Assembly (NCBI RefSeq): GCF_027571385.1
Contig: NZ_CP085636.1
Span: 5,318,501 to 5,382,500, forward strand
Source of the DNA: Shewanella sp. MTB7
GTDB taxonomy: Bacteria > Pseudomonadota > Gammaproteobacteria > Enterobacterales > Shewanellaceae
DNA length: 64,000 nt
Reading direction: 5' to 3'
Numbering within the stretch: position 1 is the stretch's first letter; each line of letters begins with the position of its first letter. Under the pieces are notes generated by a model. That model was not told where the DNA came from. It searched no databases and saw only the letters and a program-made list of their open reading frames with translations. This document shows positions 8,746 through 17,763 of this stretch, piece by piece. Both the position numbers and the translations under genes were made by a program.

Positions 8746-10347
8746 CTAATCCGTGACGATATTTTTAGCCACGCGGATCCCCAAACGTTTACCCAGACGA
8801 TGTAAATTTGCTCTATCGGTTTGCAGACGTTTTGCTGCCGCAGACCAGTTGCCAAATTCTTCGGACAGGACTTGAGTGATCACTCGGCGCTGAAATGCTT
8901 CGGTAGCCAGTTTCAAGTTAATGTCAACAACAGGTGTTGAATCTAAGTTCTGCTCACTTGGCAATGACAAGCCAGAATGATGACTCGAACTTAGTAACTC
9001 TGACTGTGTAGCGACAAGGTGCTCCATATGCGCCAAACCAATGCGAACAATCACTGATTTTGCACTGCCTTTGGCACGTAAAGCTGCGCGAGCGATCACA
9101 TGCTCCAGCTCCCTGACATTACCAGGCCAATCATATTGGTTAAGTACCTCTAAAGCAGCGGCAGATAGCGTGAGTTGCTGCATACCTAGCTTTCTTCGAG
9201 TTAACTCAATAAAATAACCACTGAGCAAGGTTATGTCGCCTTCACGGACCCGAAGAGGGGGAACCGAAATGGGATACACACTCAGTCGATGATAAAGATC
9301 GGCTCTAAAACGCCCCTCAGCCACCTCCAATTTTAGTTTACGATTTGTCGCTGCCAAGATACGAACATTGACCCGTTCGATATCATCTTTACCAACAACC
9401 TGAATCTCTTGGTTTTGCAGTACCCTTAACAGCTTACTCTGCACCGAGAGCGGCAGTTCTCCTATCTCATCGAGAAATATGGTACCGCCATCAGCCAAAC
9501 TAAACTTACCAATCCGACTTCGGTCAGCGCTGGTAAATGCCCCTTTTACATGACCAAACAACTCACTCTCAATGAGACTTTCAGGCAGTGCAGCGCAGTT
9601 GACATATACCAGCGGCCCCTCGACTCGTTTAGATTGTCGGTGCAGTGTTCTGGCCACCAGCTCCTTACCTACGCCGGTTTCACCTTCAATTAGAATGGAA
9701 AAATCTGAACTAGCCACCATATCTATTTCACGCTTAAGTTTAAGCATGGCAAGACTGTTGCCGATAAGTTCCCCACCATCTTTGACCAAGGCTTCATGGG
9801 TTAGCTCAGCCACTACCTGCTGATTATGCAAAGAATGCTGTTCCAACTCCTGTAATAAAATGGCTGTTTTCAGCGTTGCAGCCGACATCGCGGAGATGAT
9901 ATCTAAACTTCCCTTGGGAATGTCGTCAAAAACATTAGGCGTCATACTGTCCAAGGTAAGCACCCCAATTAATCTCCCATCAGACATTAAGGGCAAACCC
10001 ATACAGGCATGAACAGGTAAGTCACCTTCGTGGGCGAGTAACATGCCATCATAGGGATCGGGTAATGGACTACTGGCGACAAAACGTATCGGGGTCGATG
10101 ACTCGCAAATAGCAGCAAATCTTGGATGGACTGTAATTTCAAAACGACGCCCTAAGGTATCCGGAGTCAGACCCTGTTGTGCCAACGGCTTAAGAAAGCC
10201 TGACTGCACATCAAGCAGAACTACGGCATCACACTCCACCGCATGCCTGATGGTGCTCAGTAAACGCTCGAATCTATCTTTGGTGGTTAAACTATTGGCT
10301 AGATCCAGAGCTAACTCTATTAGGGTTTGCGATGAGATCTCCCCCAT
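8746..10347 (-). CDS. norR: Nitric oxide-responsive sigma-54 activator NorR
   Basis: A 533-residue bacterial enhancer-binding protein. An N-terminal GAF domain (about 1-170) carries non-haem iron in the E. coli homologue and senses NO. The AAA+ domain follows, with Walker A GETGVGKE at 218-225, and a Fis-type helix-turn-helix near 500-530 whose recognition region ([11 protein letters not shown]) closely resembles that of E. coli NorR. The sigma-54 contact loop reads GAFTSA rather than GAFTGA; the substituted residue is Ser269, which by alignment corresponds to Gly266 in E. coli. It is divergent from the nnrS-hmp unit and three GT-N7-AC sites lie between them. The start ATG has a usable GAGAGG upstream. 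Confidence 0.93.
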   Translation of the reverse strand: MGEISSQTLIELALDLANSLTTKDRFERLLSTIRHAVECDAVVLLDVQSGFLKPLAQQGLTPDTLGRRFEITVHPRFAAICESSTPIRFVASSPLPDPYDGMLLAHEGDLPVHACMGLPLMSDGRLIGVLTLDSMTPNVFDDIPKGSLDIISAMSAATLKTAILLQELEQHSLHNQQVVAELTHEALVKDGGELIGNSLAMLKLKREIDMVASSDFSILIEGETGVGKELVARTLHRQSKRVEGPLVYVNCAALPESLIESELFGHVKGAFTSADRSRIGKFSLADGGTIFLDEIGELPLSVQSKLLRVLQNQEIQVVGKDDIERVNVRILAATNRKLKLEVAEGRFRADLYHRLSVYPISVPPLRVREGDITLLSGYFIELTRRKLGMQQLTLSAAALEVLNQYDWPGNVRELEHVIARAALRAKGSAKSVIVRIGLAHMEHLVATQSELLSSSHHSGLSLPSEQNLDSTPVVDINLKLATEAFQRRVITQVLSEEFGNWSAAAKRLQTDRANLHRLGKRLGIRVAKNIVTD

Positions 10348-10394
10348 AATTTACCTCTCTACTTCATTGATTTGTCTATTACGTTGATTCACAA

Positions 10395-10405
10395 GTTAGC
10401 ATGAC
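10395..10405 (+). promoter_or_regulatory. NorR binding site candidate 1
   Basis: GT-N7-AC (GTTAGCATGAC), the core pattern of NorR enhancer sites, upstream of a sigma-54 promoter. First of three; the centre lies about 130 bp upstream of the predicted transcription start. Confidence 0.65.
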
Positions 10406-10428
10406 CTGATACAAAAAACACCACAAGA

Positions 10429-10439
10429 GTCATTATGAC
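10429..10439 (+). promoter_or_regulatory. NorR binding site candidate 2
   Basis: GTCATTATGAC, a perfect GT-N7-AC palindrome. Its spacing is 34 bp from site 1 and 25 bp from site 3. Confidence 0.75.
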
Positions 10440-10453
10440 TACATTACCATGTG

Positions 10454-10464
10454 GTCATAATGAC
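10454..10464 (+). promoter_or_regulatory. NorR binding site candidate 3
   Basis: GTCATAATGAC, nearly identical to site 2. It is the closest to the sigma-54 promoter, ending 54 bp before it. Confidence 0.75.
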
Positions 10465-10518
10465 TCATAATAATAACAAGGTAAATTAAAACCATTAAAA
10501 AACAACTAGATATATAGT

Positions 10519-10534
10519 TGGCACAGTATTCGCT
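10519..10534 (+). promoter_or_regulatory. Sigma-54 promoter of the nnrS-hmp unit
   Basis: TGGCACAGTATTCGCT matches TGGCACG-N4-TTGCW at all but two positions, with the invariant GG and GC in the correct spacing. It is 110 bp upstream of the first gene of the unit and downstream of the three NorR-type sites, the expected enhancer geometry. Confidence 0.85.
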
Positions 10535-10643
10535 AAATAGATGGAGTGAGGGGGAATAAGTCCAATCAAGCTGTAAAATAGCACTAGGTTGCTCCACACA
10601 CGATAGACAACAAGATACCAAGTCAACATTAAGGAGTCTACGT

Positions 10644-10952
10644 ATGAGAACAGCAAACACTGTCACTCAGTCACACTTTTCAACGACATGGTCTAGCCTT
10701 AACAATGACAACTTAGAAAACCAACATAACCGGAATTTCTCACTGGTTTTACTTAGTGGTAATAGCATCATGTCCATCTCCATGATAGGCATCATAATTT
10801 GCATCGTTATTGGCTATACCCACGATGAATATTTCTCTTTATGGACACAAGTAGCAAGCCATGTTGCGCTCATTTTTTTAGCTACAGCAGTCAAAATAGG
10901 TTACGTGATGCGTTGTATCGGCCTACATGGACTAGGCAGCATTCAACTTTAA
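10644..10952 (+). CDS. Small two-helix membrane protein, first gene of the NorR-controlled unit
   Basis: A 102-residue protein not recognised as a named family. Residues 1-33 are hydrophilic, followed by two hydrophobic helices (about 43-60 and 68-92) and a short tail. A strong ribosome site (AAGGAG, 7 nt before the ATG) supports expression. It lies directly behind the sigma-54 promoter and 59 bp before nnrS, so it should be made together with NnrS and Hmp when NO is present. A role in NO protection, or in assisting the NnrS membrane protein, is inference from position only. There are no Cys/His patterns that clearly bind metal, apart from isolated residues. Confidence 0.75.
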   Translation: MRTANTVTQSHFSTTWSSLNNDNLENQHNRNFSLVLLSGNSIMSISMIGIIICIVIGYTHDEYFSLWTQVASHVALIFLATAVKIGYVMRCIGLHGLGSIQL

Positions 10953-11011
10953 ACATCTCAATATACATAGACCACTATTTTTAATTAGCATTTGATCAAT
11001 AAGAGCAGTAG

Positions 11012-12301
11012 ATGAGCAGATCCCTTCATATGATAAATGAACCAAGTAAGCAACAGGCCAGCAAGGCAAGACTCAATCAACAACTAAACTCAACTGGGGA
11101 GCTTGAAGAAAAAATCGACCTTCCACCTAAGATATTAGCTTTTACTCAACTGCCTATATGGGATCTGGCTTTTCGTCCTTGGTTCCTTATCAGTACCTTA
11201 AGCTCAATCTTGAGTATCGGAGTATGGATCCTCTTTTTACATGGATACCTTCCCGCGCTAGCCACTGCGGGTTTAACACCAGTGGCTTGGCATATTCATG
11301 AGATGTTGTTTGGGTTCGGTGTAACCATAGCGGTGGCTTTCCTGCTGACTGCAGCACAAACTTGGACCAATAAGCGCAGTATCAATGGCGGTGCCCTGCT
11401 TACTCTCACTTTGATCTGGCTAATGGTACGTATTTTACTTTGGAGTGACGATCCTAGAGTTCAGGTACTCGCTATTGTTCTTCAGGGAGTTTGGTGGTTA
11501 ACCAGTATCGGTTTTCTGGCTTCTATGGTTATCAGGGCCAAGAGTCGACGAAACTATCAATTTATCCCACTGCTGTCGGTCATGATGCTGCTTAATATGA
11601 GTTTTTTAATTGCCGATTATAGCGGCAATACTGAACTTGCTTTACACCTAGCCCGCACCACGGTCTTAACTTTCGGGCTGCTAGTTGGCATCGTTGGAGG
11701 CCGAGTTATCCCTTTCTTTACAGGACGCGGCGCAAGCAATGCTAAAGTGGTAGCAACACCTATCCTCGACAACATTCTGCCTGTGGTCACCATTATCGGT
11801 GTCTGTATCTTCTTCAGCGGCTATTTTTTTGAACTACCTTTCACACCTGCCATCGCCTTAATCAGTGCCGGTACTATCCACCTATTGAGATTATGGTTCT
11901 GGGATCCAATCTCCACCCGAAAAGTCCCACTGCTGTGGTCTCTACACTCAGCCTATTTGGCTCTTGGACTCGGACTTATCGCATTAGGGTTAAGCTATTA
12001 TATCGACTTAATTCGCTTTGCCGATGCACTCCACCTCATCACCATTGGCACCATAGGTGGCATGATATTAGCTATGATTGCCAGAGTATCTCTAGGCCAC
12101 ACAGGCAGACCGCTTAAACCGCTCCCATCGTTGAATATCGCTTTCGCGTTGGTATTTATCGGCACGCTAATACGATTTATTCTGCCACTATTCAATATGC
12201 CTATATTAGCTTGGGACATCAGTGCCTTCTGCTGGATAGGCGCTTTTTCCATTTTCGTCTGGCACTACACTCGCATCCTGATGAGCAAGAGAGTCAGTTA
12301 A
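11012..12301 (+). CDS. nnrS: NnrS family membrane protein
   Basis: A 429-residue protein with about 12 transmembrane helices. The start of the membrane region (LAFRPWFL) and the His-containing segments (AWHIHEMLFGF; GRVIPFFTGRG; RVSLGHTGRP) are the conserved NnrS motifs. NnrS is a haem/copper-containing inner-membrane protein that protects against nitrosative stress, apparently by limiting formation of iron-dinitrosyl complexes in the cell. The first ~45 residues are a hydrophilic extension; the second Met of MINEPSK is an alternative start. The gene follows the small membrane protein by 59 bp and precedes hmp by 75 bp, consistent with one NorR/sigma-54 transcript. Confidence 0.92.
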   Translation: MSRSLHMINEPSKQQASKARLNQQLNSTGELEEKIDLPPKILAFTQLPIWDLAFRPWFLISTLSSILSIGVWILFLHGYLPALATAGLTPVAWHIHEMLFGFGVTIAVAFLLTAAQTWTNKRSINGGALLTLTLIWLMVRILLWSDDPRVQVLAIVLQGVWWLTSIGFLASMVIRAKSRRNYQFIPLLSVMMLLNMSFLIADYSGNTELALHLARTTVLTFGLLVGIVGGRVIPFFTGRGASNAKVVATPILDNILPVVTIIGVCIFFSGYFFELPFTPAIALISAGTIHLLRLWFWDPISTRKVPLLWSLHSAYLALGLGLIALGLSYYIDLIRFADALHLITIGTIGGMILAMIARVSLGHTGRPLKPLPSLNIAFALVFIGTLIRFILPLFNMPILAWDISAFCWIGAFSIFVWHYTRILMSKRVS

Positions 12302-12376
12302 GCTGGTATTACCTTTTATCTCAATCGACATCAAATTACATCATAACAACACAACTTAGATTACAAGGATATTTAG

Positions 12377-13579
12377 ATGTTATCTGAAAAACATATCAGC
12401 ATAGTTAAGAGCACCATTCCCCTTTTAGAGTCTGCTGGTACAGCGATCACTGAACATTTCTATCAACGAATGTTTATCCATAATCCTGAACTGAAAGATA
12501 TTTTTAATATGAGCCATCAAAAAATAGGTGGCCAACCCGCAGCCCTGTTTAATGCCATCGCTGCTTATGCTAAAAACATTGATAATTTAGGGGCTCTATC
12601 TGGCGCCATTGAACGTATTGCCCATAAACACACAAGTTTCAATATTCAACCGGATCACTACCCAATAGTGGGCCACCATCTACTTGAAACTCTGCGAGAG
12701 TTGGCCCCCGATGCTTTTACGCCAGAGGTTGAAGAAGCCTGGGGCGCTGCCTATGGTCTACTCGCTGGTATCTTTATCCAACGTGAAGATGAACTGTATC
12801 AAAAGAGTGCTAATCAAGCAGGTGGTTGGCTTGGTGCAAGACAGTTCCGAGTGACAGATAAACGTGAAGAATCAAGCCTAGTCACCAGCTTTACCTTTAG
12901 TCCTATCGATGAGCAGCCAGTGATTGACTATGAGTCGGGTCAGTATTTAGGCATTAAAGTCGCGCCGACTAATCACGAGTATCAGGAGATTCGTCAATAT
13001 TCGCTGTCAGATAAACCCAATGCCAGCAGCTACCGAATTTCAGTCAAACGTGAAGCCATTGGGATACCCGGTGTTGTCTCAAACCATCTGCATGATCACC
13101 TCAATGTTGGTGATATTGTTGATATCTATCCACCAGCGGGTGATTTCCATTATGTCGAACGTAGGGCACCTGTAGTGCTTATCTCTGCTGGCGTTGGCGT
13201 CACCCCTATGCAATCTATGCTGGAGATGTTGGCCGATAAACAATTTGATAAGCCCGTCTTCTATTTACATGCTTGTGAAAATATAGAGCAACACTCATTT
13301 AATCAACGTGTAAACCTGTTAAGTGAAAAGATAAACCTTCAGCACCATACCTGGTATCGAGATGCCAGTGGCCTGAGTGAAACAGAGTTGAGCGTTAATG
13401 TTCAGCAAGGATTTATGAATTTAGCGCTATTGAAATCGCAACTACCTCTAAGTGATGGTGACTTCTACCTTTGTGGTCCTGTTGCCTTTATGCAGTTTGC
13501 CAAGCAGCAACTCGTTGCATTAAACGTCAGTGATGATCGCATCCATTATGAAGTCTTTGGTCCACACTCGGCTCTGTAA
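12377..13579 (+). CDS. hmp: Flavohaemoglobin, nitric oxide dioxygenase
   Basis: A 400-residue cytoplasmic enzyme that converts NO and O2 to nitrate using NAD(P)H. The N-terminal globin domain (1-140) has the distal Tyr29 and Gln53 and the proximal haem ligand His85. The FAD domain includes RQYSLSD near 210, and the NAD(P)H domain has SAGVGVTPMQS and YLCGPVAFM. Length equals that of typical Hmp (about 395). AAGGAT lies 8 nt before the start. As the last gene of the NorR-linked unit it is expected to be NO-induced. No key residue is missing. Confidence 0.97.
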   Translation: MLSEKHISIVKSTIPLLESAGTAITEHFYQRMFIHNPELKDIFNMSHQKIGGQPAALFNAIAAYAKNIDNLGALSGAIERIAHKHTSFNIQPDHYPIVGHHLLETLRELAPDAFTPEVEEAWGAAYGLLAGIFIQREDELYQKSANQAGGWLGARQFRVTDKREESSLVTSFTFSPIDEQPVIDYESGQYLGIKVAPTNHEYQEIRQYSLSDKPNASSYRISVKREAIGIPGVVSNHLHDHLNVGDIVDIYPPAGDFHYVERRAPVVLISAGVGVTPMQSMLEMLADKQFDKPVFYLHACENIEQHSFNQRVNLLSEKINLQHHTWYRDASGLSETELSVNVQQGFMNLALLKSQLPLSDGDFYLCGPVAFMQFAKQQLVALNVSDDRIHYEVFGPHSAL

Positions 13580-13597
13580 GGGTTAAGTTGAAAATCA

Positions 13598-13630
13598 GGA
13601 GTTGAGGGCAAAATCATTGCACTCGACTCC
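13598..13630 (+). terminator. Possible terminator after hmp
   Basis: A 9-bp stem (one G-U pair), 15-nt loop, followed by TTCCCC rather than a proper U-run. It lies 19 bp after hmp; weak candidate. Confidence 0.35.
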
Positions 13631-13680
13631 TTCCCCAGTCCTAATACTGCATGAATAATTCAATTAAGCTGATTAGATAA

Positions 13681-14670
13681 CTACTTAATCAAATAGTGAT
13701 TATGCAGCTCGCCCCCTTCATCGCTGTAGGCTTGCCGACCGATAATTTGCTCCCTGTCGATACTGCTGATCACCTGCAAAATATCCATCAATATGTTTTG
13801 CTGATACCGGTAAGCACTGTGAACAGACACTTGTTCGCCATGGGAATCCTCAAGCCCTTTTAGTACGGTACTGTTAGCATAATTCCCGGCATTGACCCCG
13901 ACAATATTACCTCGAAGATTATAATAGTCATCAATACCATGGCGTCCCAACCGGTCACCGCCAAACCGTTTAACACTGGAAGCTTTCAACGCCCTATCAT
14001 GCTTTGAGTAATAGACATGCACTCGGCGGGAGAAGTCTGCAATATAACGACCTTTGCCGTCGAGTTCGATATCGCCCGATGCCAAATCCGGCGCTATCAT
14101 CACGGTTTCATCAAACAACATCCGCCCCATAGGGGAACCAAGATCATCGGACAGATACTCCATCCCTTTACGCAGCAAGTAGTTCCCCATTGAGTGAGCA
14201 ATGCAAAAAGAGGTCGAGAAACACGTTCTGGCGTTGCGGGTAACCAACTCATTGAGAGCCAGCAAGAAACGAGTAAAAGCACCGACAGAGTCCCGAACCT
14301 CCTCCCGGTCTGACAGGTACATGGACGCCTTGCCTGATGAAGGCCAAGAAAATCCCACAATCACAGGCGGGTAGCCACAGAGCTCATCACTGCCGAGCTT
14401 CTGTTCCAGCTCATGTACTACATCCACACTTTCGCGGTAATTTGTGTTGTAGCCATGAATATAAATGCCCACCTTAGGCGTATTCACTCCGGACGCTTTT
14501 AGTCGGGATAACTCTGCCATTAACGTCTGCTCAAATCCCCTTCGACCCGCTTTGGTAAAGACACCATCAGAACTGGAATAGTCATACTGATAATCAAACT
14601 TTTTCCCGGCTCTCTCCTCATCACCATATTCGCCATTATTAATCCGTCTATTCGTCACCATAAATAGCAT
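13681..14670 (-). CDS. Alpha/beta hydrolase, DUF900-like
   Basis: A protein of 329 residues from the ATG at 14670, chosen because AGGGG lies 7 nt upstream; a TTG nine codons earlier lacks a ribosome site. Near residue 90 there is a G-x-Y-I-H-G-Y-N oxyanion-type loop and near 165 the nucleophile elbow A-H-S-M-G, so the Ser hydrolase core is visible. The pattern matches DUF900/esterase-like proteins. A conserved Asp (MIAPDLA) and a C-terminal His supply plausible remaining triad members. It lies 85 bp downstream of norB on the same strand, with richer GC than the neighbouring hmp, and may be cotranscribed with norB. Substrate unknown. Confidence 0.7.
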   Translation of the reverse strand: MLFMVTNRRINNGEYGDEERAGKKFDYQYDYSSSDGVFTKAGRRGFEQTLMAELSRLKASGVNTPKVGIYIHGYNTNYRESVDVVHELEQKLGSDELCGYPPVIVGFSWPSSGKASMYLSDREEVRDSVGAFTRFLLALNELVTRNARTCFSTSFCIAHSMGNYLLRKGMEYLSDDLGSPMGRMLFDETVMIAPDLASGDIELDGKGRYIADFSRRVHVYYSKHDRALKASSVKRFGGDRLGRHGIDDYYNLRGNIVGVNAGNYANSTVLKGLEDSHGEQVSVHSAYRYQQNILMDILQVISSIDREQIIGRQAYSDEGGELHNHYLIK

Positions 14671-14755
14671 ATATATACCCCTTTTATTCCCCAACAAAAA
14701 TAGAGTCTACTCATAGAAATAAAGCAGCATCCCCACCTGCAATAAACCGATAGAT

Positions 14756-17017
14756 TTATAATATTTTTTTACTGTGATTCATCCTGTAGCTTTTTATTAC
14801 CAAGCTCGCCACAAACAAGCCCATCAACACACCGCCGAGGATAAACAACACATCCCCCAGCATTCGTGCCCAGACAAAACTGCGCACCAACTCACTCTGC
14901 AATACTTCCGGGGTTCTGGCATACCAATACCCTTTTTCAAGTACCGCACGGAATTGGATTAATCCCACAGGTAATAGCGACATACTCAACATGGCAGCGA
15001 GACCGATATTGAGCGCCCAGAAAGATCCTTTAAGTAAGTTATTAGTGCGTTTATCCAGATCGAAATGGTGCCGTAAACAGATCAACATCAAACCGATGCC
15101 CAACATGCCGTAAACTCCCATAAACGCCCCATGTGCATGAGTTGCAGTGGTGTTTAACCCCTGAATAAAGTACAAAGAGATTGGAGGATTAATCAAGAAT
15201 CCCAGTAAACCCGCGCCCACTAGATTCCAGAAAGCTGAAGCGACAAAGAACATAATGGCCCACTTATATCTGGCCATCCAGGGCGCTTTATTACCCATGG
15301 TATAAGTTTGATAAGCTTCAAAACCGATCAAGCTCAGCGGCACAACCTCCAAGGCGGAGAACATGGAGCCCCAGGCTATCACTGACGTAGGCGTTCCAGT
15401 AAAGTACAGATGATGTAAGGTACCGAGAATACCGCCAGTTAAAAATATCGCGGTCGAGAACAAAACTGCAAAGGTGGCACTGCGGCCACGAATAAGCTGC
15501 AGCCGAACAAATATCAGGGCCAATATCGCAGTAGCAAAGGTTTCGAAGAAGCCTTCTACCCAAAGATGCACCACCCACCAACGCCAATATTCGTTGATGG
15601 CAAGGTTGGTATGTTCACCCATCATAAAGACCGCACCATAGAAAAAACCAATACACAGGGTTGACACATAAAGGAGGATAAACAGCGGTTTTTGCTCTGA
15701 CTTATCTTTAAATACCGGGTACACCGCCATCGTGACCAGCACCAACCAAAACATCAATCCCGCAAATAACAATATTTGCCAGAAACGCCCAAGATCGACA
15801 TATTCCTGACCCTGATGACCAAACCAATATCCGGTTTCTAAACTCATCCAATCTTGCTGTATCGCGAGCCACTCGCCGATCATAGAACCGACCACTACGA
15901 TCAGTAATGCTACCCAAAGCAAGTTAATGCCTAACTTCTGGTATTTTCCTTCTTGCCCCGACAAAGCAGTAGCGACAAACAGTCCCGTTCCTAACCAGAT
16001 GGTCGCGATCCAAAATACGGCAATTTGAGTATGCCAAGTACGCGTTAGCGAATAGGGAAAGACATCGGCAATAGGAATACCATAGAACTCTTGACCTTCA
16101 ACGCCATAGTGAGCCGTTAACCCACCAAGAAAGATCTGCACCACAAACAGGGCAATAGCGGTATAGAAATATTTGTAGGTTGCCCTCTGGGCTGGCAACG
16201 CATTGCGCTCCATCAAAGGATCGTCATCGACGTGGGGCAGTTCATCATGCTTGATAGCGGAGTGATACCAAGCTAAGGCCCCCACACCACCCAGCAAGAA
16301 AACGATACTTAAAATGGACCAAAAAATGGAGTCTGAGGTGATCACATTGCCCACTGTGGGGTCATAGGGCCAGTTATTGGTGTAAGTATACGCTTGTCCT
16401 GGTCGTTCAGTAATTGCAGCCCAAGCAGTCCAGAATACAAAAGCAGTAAAAGCTTCCCGTCGCTCCAGCGTACCTAAGGTGTTATCCATCATCGCGTAAT
16501 CATTACGTAGCTGTTCTGTCTCAGGTTCATTACCAAACAGAGAAACATAATGTGCTGTTACCACGGCAATGGCCGCAACCCGAACCGGTGACAGCGTTAT
16601 GCTACCATCATCAGAGTTATAGGTATTTTTTCTAGCCTCACGTCGGTAAGCATCCGTTAAGATCAGCTGCTGTTCATAGCTAAGTAAATCAAACTTATCC
16701 TGATACAATCGGTTGGCGGAAACTTCTAGCCAAGCCAGCTGTTCTCGGTGGAGCCAATCTGCAGTCCAATCTGGGGCGATGTAAGCACCATGCCCCCAAA
16801 TGCTACCCAGCTGATGACCACCCATAGAGCGCCATGCCATCTGACCGGTATCGATATCATCATAGCTATAAACTTGATTTCCCTCTGTATCAATGACGAT
16901 CTGGGGAATTGGTGGAGCTTGTCGGTAAATTTCACTACCAATAAACAAGAGAACAGAAAAAGAAGAGACACAAACAGCAAGTAAAACGATAAGAGCGTTA
17001 CGGCTACGGCGTTCCAT
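14756..17017 (-). CDS. norB: Quinol-dependent nitric oxide reductase, single-subunit qNor
   Basis: A 753-residue inner-membrane enzyme reducing NO to N2O with quinol electrons. It has an N-terminal helix, a large periplasmic segment (about 35-215) corresponding to the NorC-like domain of qNor without a CxxCH haem site, then about 13 helices of the haem-copper oxidase fold. Conserved motifs include the WWVVHLWVEGFFE helix with metal-ligand His and catalytic Glu, and HLYFTGTP. The length (about 750) separates qNor from cNor. The ATG at 17017 was preferred because GGAGG lies 5 nt upstream; the GTG four codons earlier overlaps that site. A sigma-70-like promoter with flanking inverted repeats lies upstream. 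Confidence 0.94.
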   Translation of the reverse strand: MERRSRNALIVLLAVCVSSFSVLLFIGSEIYRQAPPIPQIVIDTEGNQVYSYDDIDTGQMAWRSMGGHQLGSIWGHGAYIAPDWTADWLHREQLAWLEVSANRLYQDKFDLLSYEQQLILTDAYRREARKNTYNSDDGSITLSPVRVAAIAVVTAHYVSLFGNEPETEQLRNDYAMMDNTLGTLERREAFTAFVFWTAWAAITERPGQAYTYTNNWPYDPTVGNVITSDSIFWSILSIVFLLGGVGALAWYHSAIKHDELPHVDDDPLMERNALPAQRATYKYFYTAIALFVVQIFLGGLTAHYGVEGQEFYGIPIADVFPYSLTRTWHTQIAVFWIATIWLGTGLFVATALSGQEGKYQKLGINLLWVALLIVVVGSMIGEWLAIQQDWMSLETGYWFGHQGQEYVDLGRFWQILLFAGLMFWLVLVTMAVYPVFKDKSEQKPLFILLYVSTLCIGFFYGAVFMMGEHTNLAINEYWRWWVVHLWVEGFFETFATAILALIFVRLQLIRGRSATFAVLFSTAIFLTGGILGTLHHLYFTGTPTSVIAWGSMFSALEVVPLSLIGFEAYQTYTMGNKAPWMARYKWAIMFFVASAFWNLVGAGLLGFLINPPISLYFIQGLNTTATHAHGAFMGVYGMLGIGLMLICLRHHFDLDKRTNNLLKGSFWALNIGLAAMLSMSLLPVGLIQFRAVLEKGYWYARTPEVLQSELVRSFVWARMLGDVLFILGGVLMGLFVASLVIKSYRMNHSKKIL

Positions 17018-17081
17018 AGTAGCCTCCACTTGGAGTGTTGTACCAATAATCTAAACATTCATTTTATATGAATCAAGGTAA

Positions 17082-17125
17082 AACGCCCTAAAGAGGATAA
17101 CAATATAGCAAGCACTTTAGGCGTT
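17082..17125 (-). promoter_or_regulatory. Inverted repeat spanning the norB promoter
   Basis: Arms AACGCCCTAAAG (17082-17093) and CTTTAGGCGTT (17115-17125) pair over 11 bp with one bulged base and 21 nt between. On the minus strand they lie on either side of the likely -10 box, as a repressor site or as a leader hairpin followed by TTTT would. Confidence 0.45.
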
Positions 17126-17129
17126 CCAA
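17102..17129 (-). promoter_or_regulatory. Sigma-70-type promoter candidate for norB
   Basis: Minus strand TTGGAA (17124-17129) and TATATT (17102-17107) separated by 16 bp, about 85 bp before the norB start codon. No sigma-54 motif was found in this intergenic region. Confidence 0.5.
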
Positions 17130-17135
17130 ATAATT

Positions 17136-17164
17136 ATAAGTCATGAAATAAAGGACTTATTTCA
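17136..17164 (-). promoter_or_regulatory. Overlapping palindromes upstream of the norB -35 box
   Basis: ATAAGTC-N11-GACTTAT (17136-17160) and TGAAATAA-N5-TTATTTCA (17144-17164) are both perfect and overlap. They lie just upstream of the -35 box, an activator-like position. Neither is a good NorR (GT-N7-AC), FNR or textbook NsrR site, so the binding protein is unknown. Confidence 0.4.
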
Positions 17165-17334
17165 AGATTGAATTCATCGCCCCCTCCCTTCATCAGCACC
17201 GAATCGTCTTGCTATCCCGTCAAGGTTCAACCTACAACCCTATCTATATCAGCCCACCCTCCTCCTCGCTCTTAATGAACAATTCGGTTATTCTTTGGAA
17301 AATGTAATATGAACCAAATAAGAGCCTATCCGCT

Positions 17335-17658
17335 ATGACTGACACATCAACGAAACCTAATATCAGTAAACAAGCACTCATCGATATTCTAAAATCTTGG
17401 AGTGATTCAAGCATCACTGCAGAGCAACTTCAGGATTGGATGGTGACTCATTTTGATCCCGATGAAACCGATGTCGGTCTAGGGGAACCGGAATGGACAG
17501 TAGAAGCGATGAGTATCGTGATGAATGAGTACGAAATAGCTAAGTTGCCTAAATTTCGCATAGAGAACGTACAACTAGCTATCGACTTCATTCAAGCCGA
17601 TGAGTCACACTTTAATCAAACACGTCACCTCTTTCTACGCGAAGGCTTTAGCGATTAA
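17335..17658 (+). CDS. Small acidic hypothetical protein
   Basis: A 107-residue, acidic, soluble, probably all-helical protein; no family recognised. Asp/Glu-rich stretches (FDPDETDVGLGEPEW) and a C-terminal LFLREGF are notable. It has an isolated position, divergent from norB and convergent with the zinc-ribbon/MarR pair. An 8-bp hairpin follows 21 bp after the stop. The start at 17335 lacks a strong ribosome site but coding character (no signal, even amino-acid use) is good. Confidence 0.6.
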   Translation: MTDTSTKPNISKQALIDILKSWSDSSITAEQLQDWMVTHFDPDETDVGLGEPEWTVEAMSIVMNEYEIAKLPKFRIENVQLAIDFIQADESHFNQTRHLFLREGFSD

Positions 17659-17679
17659 ATCACGATAGCTACAATAAGA

Positions 17680-17704
17680 GTAGGCTCGATAATGTTGAGC
17701 CTAC
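17680..17704 (+). terminator. Hairpin after the small acidic gene
   Basis: GTAGGCTC and GAGCCTAC form a perfect 8-bp stem with a 9-nt loop; no T-run follows, so it may be only part of a terminator. Confidence 0.45.
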
Positions 17705-17763
17705 AGATAAAGAAGCGGTTTAATAAAAACTACATTTTACTCGCAAATTGATAATGAGATAAT

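Noticed and set aside
17225..17235. A GT-N7-AC sequence in the norB upstream region as a NorR site
   Set aside because: GTTCAACCTAC is poorly symmetric, single, and there is no sigma-54 promoter between it and norB.
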